From positions 1 through 32,843 of the forward strand of contig JAPYPO010000006.1 in the NCBI GenBank assembly GCA_029937645.1: 32,843 bases of DNA. The letters run 5' to 3'. Source of the DNA: Candidatus Hydrogenedentota bacterium (GTDB lineage Bacteria; Hydrogenedentota; Hydrogenedentia; Hydrogenedentales; GCA-2746185). Shown piece by piece: positions 19,252-27,345 of this stretch (the stretch's first letter is position 1; each line of letters begins with the position of its first letter). Position numbers and translations under genes: made by a program. The notes beneath the pieces were generated by a model. The model had not been told where the DNA came from and ran no database searches. It worked only from the letters and a program-made list of their open reading frames with translations.

Positions 19252-19321
19252 GCCTCGCACGAGGGCGCTAGCCCGCCCAGCATTCCGTGGAGCCGGTCGG
19301 ATAACATTGGAGTGTTGCCTA

Positions 19322-20794
19322 ATGGGGAAAATTATTGTAGCACTGGCCATGGCCACCGTCTGCGCCGCGCAGCAAAATCCGCACGACACTATCCGCCCGG
19401 GCGATGTGCTCAGTGTCGAGGTGCCCGGTGCGCCCGAGTTGAGCCAGAACGTCCAGGTAGATACGGAGGGCAATATATTCTTTCCCGGCGTTCCCGGCGC
19501 AATTCGCTTGACCGATATGACGACGGGCGAGGCGGCAGCCCGGATGAACGCCACATTCCAGGCAATCGGGCTGCGGGATCCCGGCATTCAACTTCGGCGA
19601 AGCGGATCCCGCTTTCGAGCCCTCGACAACGGACGCACCGAAGCGATGGTGACCGAGATTATTCCGCTGCATAATTCGAACGCGAAAGAACTTTCCGCCA
19701 GCCTTCAGGGCATGAGCTCGCAGGGCGGCAATATAAACTACTATGAGGATTCGAATATTCTCATTGTTACGGACAACCCGGCGGCCATCCAGAGCATCGT
19801 CAACGCCGTGAACCGTCTCGATCAGATGCAAATGCAACTCACGCAGGTGCGCATCGAAGCAAAAGTGGCCGAGGTTCGCGTGGGCGCTCTCAAAGAATTA
19901 GGCATAAACTGGTTTGTTCAAGGGAACGAGGGCGTCGGCGGATTCAGTCCGCTAAACACCCAAGATCCCGCCCTCATCAACCTGCGTGGTGTGAACCCCG
20001 CTGAGGCCTTCAACACCGGTGCGGGAAATAATAATGGCGGGGGCAACACTTCCGGCGGAGGCGGAGGTTCGGGCGTTGGCTTTGTGGAGGAGGAATTCAA
20101 GAGCCGCCTCGCGGTGCCTATCCGCATTCCGCTTCCCGGCCAATCCTTCATCGGTTTTACAAACTCCCACGTCGATATCGGTGCCATGCTTGATGCCTTG
20201 GTCGTCGATAACAACGCCGCACTGCTGGCCAATCCCATGTTCATCGCGACGAATAATCGCGCCTCCGTCATCAAGATGGTGGACGAGATTCCCTACACGC
20301 AGTTCACCACGCAAATAACCGGCGCCACGGCCAGTACCGTCGAATTTATCGAGTTGGGCATTACGCTTGATGTGACCCCGCATATTTATCGGGACCGCGA
20401 GGGAGGCCCGTACGTCGAGCTCGACCTAAAAGCAGAAGTTTCCTTTCCTGTCGGTTCAGTCAATGGAGTGCCTATCCGCTCACTGCGAAGTCTGTCCAAC
20501 CGAGCCCATGTGCGCAACAACCAGACCCTGGTTATCGGTGGAATCTTGCGGGAGGACGAACGATCCATGGACTCAAAGGTGCCGGGTTTGGGTAATTTGC
20601 CCCTTTTGGGCCGACTGTTCAAGAAGGAAGAAAAGACGGACTTCCGCTCCGAACTCATGGTGTTTGTAACGCCAACCATTTACCGCCGGCCCGAAGACAT
20701 CACCTGGGACCGCATGATCGATATCTCGGAGAATTTGAGAGATAGGGAACTGATTCCCGAGGCCGCGATCCGCGGGGAAATGCGCAAGAATTAA
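19322..20794 (+). CDS. Hybrid outer-membrane channel: N-terminal polysaccharide export (PES/Wza-like) domain + secretin N domain + secretin domain
   Basis: DTIRPGDVLSVEVPGAPELSQNVQVDTEGNIFFPGVPGAIRLTDMTTGEAAARM (PES-like); IIPLHNSNAKELSASLQGM...ILIVTDNPAAIQSIVNAVNRLDQMQMQLTQVRIEAKVAEV (secretin_N); NQTLVIGGILREDERSMDSKVPGLGNLPLLGRLFKKEEKTDFRSELMVFVTPTI (secretin). ATG at 19322 gives a short signal peptide; ORF track starts at 19217. Confidence 0.85.
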   Translation: MGKIIVALAMATVCAAQQNPHDTIRPGDVLSVEVPGAPELSQNVQVDTEGNIFFPGVPGAIRLTDMTTGEAAARMNATFQAIGLRDPGIQLRRSGSRFRALDNGRTEAMVTEIIPLHNSNAKELSASLQGMSSQGGNINYYEDSNILIVTDNPAAIQSIVNAVNRLDQMQMQLTQVRIEAKVAEVRVGALKELGINWFVQGNEGVGGFSPLNTQDPALINLRGVNPAEAFNTGAGNNNGGGNTSGGGGGSGVGFVEEEFKSRLAVPIRIPLPGQSFIGFTNSHVDIGAMLDALVVDNNAALLANPMFIATNNRASVIKMVDEIPYTQFTTQITGATASTVEFIELGITLDVTPHIYRDREGGPYVELDLKAEVSFPVGSVNGVPIRSLRSLSNRAHVRNNQTLVIGGILREDERSMDSKVPGLGNLPLLGRLFKKEEKTDFRSELMVFVTPTIYRRPEDITWDRMIDISENLRDRELIPEAAIRGEMRKN

Positions 20795-20819
20795 ACATAC
20801 ACAAGCAAGGACGAATCCA

Positions 20820-23078
20820 GTGGCAAGCGATATTCCCTCTATAACACCCGGCGGAACGGAGCAAAATAACCAGCTTCGTTTCATCATCGACGTGCTCTTG
20901 CGCCACTGGGGAAAAGCACTCTTCGCCACCGCTCTCATGGGTCTGTTGGGCGGAGTGGCCGCCTCCTACACAAAGGTCGAGGAGCATACTTTCTTTGCGA
21001 CGACGGACCTTGTCATCAGAGCTTCTTTGTATGACAGCCCCGTTATGCAAGACCTCGGTGGGCCATCCTTCGACCACATGACGCCCGAAAACGTAGTGGG
21101 TCGCTATACGACAAGCGGAGTGCTGGCGGAAGAAATCGCGGTAGCGCTCGTCCAGCAGGACATCTCCGAAAGCCGCGGGCTCGCCAACCTCTCGACCCAA
21201 GACGAGATGCTAAGCCGTGCGCTGGATGTCGAGTCGCGCCTCACCTTTACGCCCTTCACCATAGAGAACAAGATCGAAATCACGGCCACAGGCGGCACCC
21301 ACGACGAGGCGGAACGCCTCGCCGACACCGCCGCACGCGTTCTAATTGACCAATCGAAACGGTCCATCGCGCGCGATCAGCAACGCACCTACGACGTGGT
21401 TCGCATCCGCATCGATGAGCTGCTGGCGGATGTGGGCGAAGCGGCGGAAATCCTGATGGGCTATCGTGAAGAGCCGGGCTTTATGACCCGCACGGAATGG
21501 ATGGACGAGCTGAGCGCGAATCGGGCCGAGTTGCGCGATAAGGAAGCCGCCAACGAAGAATTGGCCCGCGAGATCGATGCCATCGACCTGCAACTGGAGG
21601 AAAACCTGGACGAACTTCCGGGTAGCTTGGGCGACATCACGCAAAGCACCGTCAAACAAATGCAGAACGAATTGGAATCGACGCTGGTGGAAAAGGCCCG
21701 CCTCCAGACCCGTTGGAGCGAAGGCACGATTAACTCGCCCGTCAATCCCCTTGGCGCGAAGAACGAGGAAGTCGAGACCCACACACAAGCCATCCTCAAC
21801 GCAGTCGACCAGATGAATGCGAACGGCGGCACGGGAGGTCTGGATCAGCGTTTCGGCCTCTTGCACGAACGGGAAGCGATCCAGTTAAATTGGAAAAGCA
21901 ATGTGCGCCGGATTGGCACACTACGCACCCTCCTCGACGCGGAACGAAATCAGGATCCGGAGATGCTGGCGCTCAGCTTAGAGTTTGAAAAGTTGGAGCG
22001 CGAAACCGAGGAAAAGCAGTCGCAGATTTCCGACATGCTCTCGCGAGAGCTTCGGATTAAATTGGCTATGGATCAGCAAACGGCCACCTTGGCGCGGCGC
22101 GGTGCCGTGGTTGTCATCGACCAGCCGACGCGAAGCGGTCAATCGGCCACAGCGCTTACGCTCCTAGGCGGGCTAATCGGATTTGTCGCCGTCTTTGCCT
22201 ACGCCATGATGAGCGAAGGAATGAATACCTCGATTCGCCACGCCGATGATGTCACCAGCTATCTTGGCCTCGAGGTGCTGGGCACCATTCCTCAAATGCG
22301 ATTCACCCGGCGGGGACGGGGAAAGGGCAGGAAAGGCACCTACGTCATTTCCACGGGCGAGGAAGCGGTAGAGCGAAGCATCGTGACGCAATACGACCCG
22401 AAGTCGCCGGTTTCGGAAGCCTACCGCTCGCTCCGTACTAATTTTCAATTCGCCACCATTCAAGATAAACCGAAGACAGTCATGTTCACCAGCGCCGTGC
22501 CCGCAGAGGGCAAAACCACATCCGCCGTCAATTTTGCAGTGACGATGGCGGACCGCGGCCTCCGGGTATTGGTCGTCGATACGGACTTGCGCCGGCCCAA
22601 CGTTCACCGCTTCCTGAAAATGGAGCGGGGCCCAGGGCTGGCAGACGTGCTGCGCGAACGAATCCCCGTGAAGAACGTGATCCGATCGACGCGGGTGGAT
22701 CGGCTTTCCATCATCTCCAGCGGTCGCGTTCCTCCCAATCCGTCCGAGTTAATCGGCTCGGATCGGATGAAGAAGCTCATGGATGAGCTCGAAGGCATGT
22801 TCGACTTGGTCGTGTGCGACGCGCCGTCGCTGCATGTCGTAACCGACCCGGTTCTCCTCGCCACGCATGTAGACTCCGTGCTATTGGTCGTCTCGGTAAA
22901 TCACGCGCGGCGCGAGACCATCCTGCGCGCGAAGAAATTTCTCGTCACCGCGAATCCGCGCATCGCAGGGGTGGTGCTCAACGGACTGGAAGCGACGCGG
23001 CGGCATTATTATTACTACTACTATTACTACGACGACAAATCAAAACCGGCACGCCGCGGCTGGTTCGCCAATTCATAG
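20820..23078 (+). CDS. Wzc-like polysaccharide co-polymerase / bacterial tyrosine autokinase (Wzz + BY-kinase)
   Basis: Wzz-like N-terminus with two TMs and coiled coil; SPVSEAYRSLRTNFQFA, Walker A SAVPAEGKTTSAVNFA, Walker A' VLVVDTDLRRPNVHRFL, Walker B FDLVVCDAPS; C-terminal Tyr cluster. Confidence 0.92.
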   Translation: MASDIPSITPGGTEQNNQLRFIIDVLLRHWGKALFATALMGLLGGVAASYTKVEEHTFFATTDLVIRASLYDSPVMQDLGGPSFDHMTPENVVGRYTTSGVLAEEIAVALVQQDISESRGLANLSTQDEMLSRALDVESRLTFTPFTIENKIEITATGGTHDEAERLADTAARVLIDQSKRSIARDQQRTYDVVRIRIDELLADVGEAAEILMGYREEPGFMTRTEWMDELSANRAELRDKEAANEELAREIDAIDLQLEENLDELPGSLGDITQSTVKQMQNELESTLVEKARLQTRWSEGTINSPVNPLGAKNEEVETHTQAILNAVDQMNANGGTGGLDQRFGLLHEREAIQLNWKSNVRRIGTLRTLLDAERNQDPEMLALSLEFEKLERETEEKQSQISDMLSRELRIKLAMDQQTATLARRGAVVVIDQPTRSGQSATALTLLGGLIGFVAVFAYAMMSEGMNTSIRHADDVTSYLGLEVLGTIPQMRFTRRGRGKGRKGTYVISTGEEAVERSIVTQYDPKSPVSEAYRSLRTNFQFATIQDKPKTVMFTSAVPAEGKTTSAVNFAVTMADRGLRVLVVDTDLRRPNVHRFLKMERGPGLADVLRERIPVKNVIRSTRVDRLSIISSGRVPPNPSELIGSDRMKKLMDELEGMFDLVVCDAPSLHVVTDPVLLATHVDSVLLVVSVNHARRETILRAKKFLVTANPRIAGVVLNGLEATRRHYYYYYYYYDDKSKPARRGWFANS

Positions 23079-23105
23079 TAACGGGAACCTGGGAGCCGGC
23101 TGCTG

Positions 23106-23141
23106 GTAAGGACAAGCGCTCTCGTAAGGACAAGAACTCTT
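23106..23141 (+). repeat. Tandem 18 bp duplication just 3' of the BY-kinase gene
   Basis: gtaaggacaagcgctctc / gtaaggacaagaactctt. Confidence 0.75.
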
Positions 23142-23212
23142 GGGCGGCACCTTCAAACCTGTTTCGGGCTTGTGCTCTTATCCCAATTTCCCGCATAGCA
23201 GGTTCTGACTCG
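23127..23212. repeat. Intergenic modular repeat, copy B (shares two modules with 25780-25938)
   Basis: 23127-23163 matches 25902-25938 at 30/37 in direct orientation; reverse complement of 23184-23212 matches 25780-25808 at 26/29. Confidence 0.7.
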
Positions 23213-23229
23213 TAGGCAAGGATGCACTG

Positions 23230-24738
23230 ATGGCATGGTGGGGTAGTTCGGAACGCGGAATCGGGCGTGGCGAAATCGCCGAGAGCCGGATCGAAGCCCC
23301 GTTTATCGCGGTCTTCGCGGTCCTCTGCGCGGTCATCCTCTTCGTTTTCCATTTCACCGTCCAAGAAACCAATTACTCCATTGCCATGGCCATCAGCATG
23401 CTCGTTTTCGGCCTGACACTGGTGCGTGTGGAAAACGGCATCTACATCCTGCTCGTCGCGATGCTCCTCTCTCCAGAAATCGAATCCGGCGCCGTGGGGG
23501 CCAGCAACGAGCGCGGTGTCAATCTGCGGTATGACGACGTCCTGATCATCGTCATTTTCCTGGGCGTCCTCGTGAAGAACGCCTTTGAAGGGCGCGTCAC
23601 CCCCTGGCGGACCAACCCCATAAATTCGGGCATCCTCGCCTACTACTTTGTGTGCGTTCTTGCCTCGTTGCGCGCGTGGTTTTTTGGGGCGCCCGCTTGG
23701 GATAAGTACGTCGCCTTCTTTGTCATGCTCAAGATGGCCGAGTTTTACATTGTCTTCTTCGTCGTCGGGCTTGCAATTAATAGCATGGCTGAAGTGCGCC
23801 ATCAACTCCGCGTGTTTATCGGCGTCGCCCTTGTCGTCAGCATCTACGGCATTGTGTCAATCCGAACGATCGAACGAGTGAGCGCACCCTTCGAAGTCGG
23901 CGGGACCGAGCCCAACACCCTCGGCGGCTATCTCATTATCGTGATTTGCCTCGCCCTTGGGCTCATGATCTACAGTCCCAAACGGCGGCAACGCCTGTTC
24001 TTGGGAGCCACCGCCGTCACCGCCTTCATCCCCTTTCTCATGACCCTGTCGCGCGCCTCCTACATTTCCCTCATCGCGGCCGTATTTGTCTTGGGGCTGA
24101 TGGCGCGAAAACCCTTTGTCATCATAATCATGCTAGTGGTTCTCGTCGCTTCCCCATTCCTGATGCCGCAGTCCGTGCGAGAACGCGTAGCCTATACATT
24201 CCGCGAATCGGACGGCCAAGTCGTGACGGTCGCGGGACGCGATACAGGGCTTCAGGTGGATACCTCGACCTACGAACGGATTTACGTCTGGAAAAAAGTT
24301 CAATTCAACCTGGGCGTGTGGCCCTACCTGGGCGGCGGCGTGTCGTGGGATACGGTGCTCGACAGCCAATACGCACGCTTGCTCATTGAAACAGGGTTAT
24401 TGGGCCTCTTCGCCTTCCTATTTATGCTCTACCGGATCCTGCGGACCGCGAGGCAAACGCAGCGATGGTCGAGGGATTGGGTTGGTCAGGGACTGGGGCT
24501 CGCGCTCATGGGTGTCTCTGCGGGGTTGATCGTCCATGGGTTCGGCACGATTTCATTCCTCATCGTGCGGATCATGGAACCGTTCTGGTTCCTCATGGCC
24601 CTCACCGTCGTGGCGAGGGACATGGCCATCCGCGATCACGCCCAACGGATGGCAGCACATCAGGCGGAACATCCATCGCCTTCCGAAGAAAAGAGTGGCG
24701 TCGGCAAACCTGTTACAGCGAGTGAGGCGCCAGCCTAA
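23230..24738 (+). CDS. O-antigen ligase / Wzy-like polymerase family polytopic membrane protein
   Basis: About 10-12 hydrophobic segments; TEPNTLGGYLIIVICLALGL, TLSRASYISLIAAVFVLGLM, PYLGGGVSWDTVLDSQYARLLIETGLLGLFAFLFMLYRIL. Confidence 0.8.
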   Translation: MAWWGSSERGIGRGEIAESRIEAPFIAVFAVLCAVILFVFHFTVQETNYSIAMAISMLVFGLTLVRVENGIYILLVAMLLSPEIESGAVGASNERGVNLRYDDVLIIVIFLGVLVKNAFEGRVTPWRTNPINSGILAYYFVCVLASLRAWFFGAPAWDKYVAFFVMLKMAEFYIVFFVVGLAINSMAEVRHQLRVFIGVALVVSIYGIVSIRTIERVSAPFEVGGTEPNTLGGYLIIVICLALGLMIYSPKRRQRLFLGATAVTAFIPFLMTLSRASYISLIAAVFVLGLMARKPFVIIIMLVVLVASPFLMPQSVRERVAYTFRESDGQVVTVAGRDTGLQVDTSTYERIYVWKKVQFNLGVWPYLGGGVSWDTVLDSQYARLLIETGLLGLFAFLFMLYRILRTARQTQRWSRDWVGQGLGLALMGVSAGLIVHGFGTISFLIVRIMEPFWFLMALTVVARDMAIRDHAQRMAAHQAEHPSPSEEKSGVGKPVTASEAPA

Positions 24739-24845
24739 TTTTTTCGTGATCTTCGTGCCCTGCGAGGTAAACAAGCTATCTGCGTCCGTGCGTCAGGGCG
24801 TGGAGTCCGGCGACACGACATAAAAAACGACGAGGAGTTATAGGA

Positions 24846-25646
24846 ATGGCCACGGATAGGGATCAGCAATCGGTTCGGATAGAGGACCTTTTTTCGGTAA
24901 AGGGTAAAACGGCGCTGGTGACCGGCGGCTCGCGGGGCATCGGGTACATGATCGCACGCGCCTACGTTGAAAACGGCGCAACGGTGTACATTTCGGCACG
25001 CAAGGCGGACCCGTGCAACGCCGCAGCCAAAGCGCTCTCCGCATTTGGCAAATGCGTTTCGATTCCATCGGATGTCGGGACGACCGAGGGGCGCGCCGCG
25101 TTGGTCGCGGCCCTCGAGGACCGGGAGGACCGGCTCGATATTTTGGTGAACAACGCCGGAGCCGCCTGGGGCGCGCCGTTTGACGAGTATCCGGAGGATG
25201 GCTGGGACAAGGTCATGAACATCAATGTGAAGAGCGTGTTCATGTTGACCCGCGACCTAGCGCCCATGCTCCAGAAGGCGGGCGAGCCCGGCAGCCCCGC
25301 GCGCGTCATCAACATTGGTTCGATGGACGCGCTGCACGTTCCGCCCCTGGAAAGCTACGCGTATCCGCCAAGCAAAGCGGCCGTGCACCACATGACGCGC
25401 GTTCTCTCCGTGAGGTTGGGCGAGCGAAACATCGCGGTGAACGCCATCGCGCCCGGACCCTTCGAGAGCAAGATGACCGAGTACATGCTGGACAATTTCC
25501 AGGACGATTTCGAGGCCCGGTCCCCGCTCAGCCGCATCGGCGCGCCAGCAGACATGGCGGGCGCGGCACTCTACCTCGCGTCGCCCGCGGGTGCCTACGT
25601 TACCGGGGCGGTCATCGTCGTGGACGGCGGCATTGCCCTTTGCTGA
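24846..25646 (+). CDS. SDR family oxidoreductase (3-oxoacyl-ACP reductase / RhlG-like)
   Basis: TGGSRGIG, NNAGAAWG, YPPSK catalytic motif, VNAIAPGPFES, VTGAVIVVDGG. Confidence 0.92.
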   Translation: MATDRDQQSVRIEDLFSVKGKTALVTGGSRGIGYMIARAYVENGATVYISARKADPCNAAAKALSAFGKCVSIPSDVGTTEGRAALVAALEDREDRLDILVNNAGAAWGAPFDEYPEDGWDKVMNINVKSVFMLTRDLAPMLQKAGEPGSPARVINIGSMDALHVPPLESYAYPPSKAAVHHMTRVLSVRLGERNIAVNAIAPGPFESKMTEYMLDNFQDDFEARSPLSRIGAPADMAGAALYLASPAGAYVTGAVIVVDGGIALC

Positions 25647-25771
25647 CTACGCAGCATCCTTGTACTGGAAATAGATGTTCGAACAAACTTGGATCGAACG
25701 ATAGCGCTGAAAAGTCCTGCATTGGTTCATAAAAAATCCAGCTTATGTTCACTCTGAAAAACCACATTTCC

Positions 25772-25938
25772 TGTCATTGCGAGTCAGAACCCGCTTCGCG
25801 GGAAATTGCTAGAGGAACACCGCGGGAGGGCGAGCGTAGGAAGCGAAATGGCAATCTCTTCAACATAAGTTCGCCTGCCAAAAGAGATCGCTTCGCTGTT
25901 GAGGACAGAATCTTTTGGGTGCCACCTTCAAACTTGTT
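25772..25938. repeat. Intergenic modular repeat, copy A, with internal CCCGC-ttc-GCGGG hairpin
   Basis: cattgcgagtcagaacccgcttcgcgggaaattgct ... gcaatctc ... aggacagaatcttttgggtgccaccttcaaacttgtt; modules shared with 23127-23212. Confidence 0.7.
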
Positions 25939-25966
25939 GGCTCTTCACGGAATTCCGTGAAGAGCC
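25939..25966. repeat. Perfect 28 bp palindrome, possible terminator stem for the minus-strand cytochrome gene
   Basis: GGCTCTTCACGGAATTCCGTGAAGAGCC equals its own reverse complement; 7 bp beyond the cytochrome gene stop. Confidence 0.8.
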
Positions 25967-25973
25967 GAGAAGT

Positions 25974-26438
25974 TTACTCCTCGATAACCTCAGGCTCATC
26001 TCCCTGGAACTCTTCGTGGCAGGCATTGCACGATTTAACCATCGCTGAATATTTCGATTTGATCACGGAAAAATCTCGCGCTTTGACCGAAGTGGCTACG
26101 GCCAACGTCGAGTCGCGCCCTGCGACCGTCAGCGTAATCCACTCATCCGTTTCCATATACTCTTCGTCGTCCCGAAAGAACAACAGATTGTGGGCCTCGG
26201 CCAGTTCGTTCGCCCCGTTGAAGATGCCTTTCCACTCGCTACGCTTCGTTGGCTCCTTCTGCATAAATGCTTTCAAGGTCTCGAACTCATGTTCAAAAAA
26301 CAACTCCATCACTTCGTGAGTCTCTACGAGAGGGATAGGGCCCCGCGAATCCTGGGCAAACAATCGGTCGGGGGTCGAAAAACTCAAAATCGTGACCGCG
26401 ATCGTGGCTCCAATACACGCTACAATTTTCATCTTCAC
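25974..26438 (-). CDS. Periplasmic cytochrome c'/c556-like monohaem protein
   Basis: Signal peptide; single C-terminal CNACH haem motif (KSCNACHEEF); paralogous to 27346-27858. Confidence 0.75.
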   Translation of the reverse strand: MKMKIVACIGATIAVTILSFSTPDRLFAQDSRGPIPLVETHEVMELFFEHEFETLKAFMQKEPTKRSEWKGIFNGANELAEAHNLLFFRDDEEYMETDEWITLTVAGRDSTLAVATSVKARDFSVIKSKYSAMVKSCNACHEEFQGDEPEVIEE

Positions 26439-26512
26439 TTCAGTTCTCCTAGGTCTTGTAATTAAATTGCTATTCCAAATTGCCTGTAACGCGCGGCAAT
26501 TAAAACGTTGCT

Positions 26513-27334
26513 TTAGGCCGCTCCCAAATCAAGGGCGAGTCCCGTTGCCATCGTCTTCCGAATCGCCACAAGAGACCGCCGTGCCGACTCCAGATAAGCG
26601 GCGGCATCCGCCTCGCTATCCCGCGAAACGGACTCTATCATGAGCGTTCCCTCGTAGCCCTGAGAAGCCATGGCCCGGGCGATCGCCTCGAAATCCACGC
26701 GACCCTTGCCCGGAAGCCAGTGATAATCTCGACGGCCATCCGTATCCGAAAAATGGGTCGTAGCCAATCGGAGCCCCCAGTCCGACACCAGTTGAATCGG
26801 CGCCGGACTATACAGCAAGTCGTGCCCGCTATCAAAACACAAGGCCAACCGCGACGATGGGATCCGTTCCAAAATCAATCCGATGCGTTTCGCGCAACGC
26901 GTATTCTCGATGGCCACCGTTACGCCGTGCTCTTCGCCCGATTCGACGATCCGCAGCATACTATCGAGCCCATCCTCGATAGCCCATGGATCCTTCGTGC
27001 CCAGCACGAGGTGCATGACCATGCGCGGCACATCGTGCCGCCCGCAATCCGCCACCCAAGAGACGTGCTTCGCCACCGCCTTCAGTCGTTCCGCGCGATC
27101 CGCACTCCACAGTCCCGGTGCCCAATGGTAGGGGACGTGAATATTGTCTAACGAAAGCCCCTCCGCACGAACAACCTCCGGCACCCCGTCGCGAAGTTTT
27201 TTCCGGCTCTCGTCCTTATCCTCCCACCAAATACAGGTCGTGTCGAACCCAGCATCGCGGATCATCTTGAAGCGGTCACGAAAATCGACCCCGCGGTGAA
27301 ACCACGCGGCGATTCCGAGAGGATTTGATTCCAT
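26513..27334 (-). CDS. Sugar phosphate isomerase/epimerase-like (xylose isomerase-like TIM barrel)
   Basis: NPLGIAAWFHRGVDFRDRFKMIRDAGFDTTCIWWED; VTVAIENTRC; LALCFDSGHDLLY; TTHFSDTDGRRDYHWLPGKGRVDFEAIARAM. Confidence 0.85.
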   Translation of the reverse strand: MESNPLGIAAWFHRGVDFRDRFKMIRDAGFDTTCIWWEDKDESRKKLRDGVPEVVRAEGLSLDNIHVPYHWAPGLWSADRAERLKAVAKHVSWVADCGRHDVPRMVMHLVLGTKDPWAIEDGLDSMLRIVESGEEHGVTVAIENTRCAKRIGLILERIPSSRLALCFDSGHDLLYSPAPIQLVSDWGLRLATTHFSDTDGRRDYHWLPGKGRVDFEAIARAMASQGYEGTLMIESVSRDSEADAAAYLESARRSLVAIRKTMATGLALDLGAA

Positions 27335-27345
27335 GGCTGCAGGGC

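Noticed and set aside
22978-23805. 275 aa minus-strand ORF
   Set aside because: Spans the antisense of the BY-kinase end, the intergenic repeat and the Wzy-like gene; shadow ORF.
16105-24738. Exosortase/PEP-CTERM locus
   Set aside because: The ExeA-like ATPase and EPS genes resemble parts of such loci, but no exosortase or PEP-CTERM sorting signal was seen in the window.
25745-25960. 71 aa + strand ORF (HISCHCESEPASREI...)
   Set aside because: Translation of the intergenic modular repeat; no sign of coding function.
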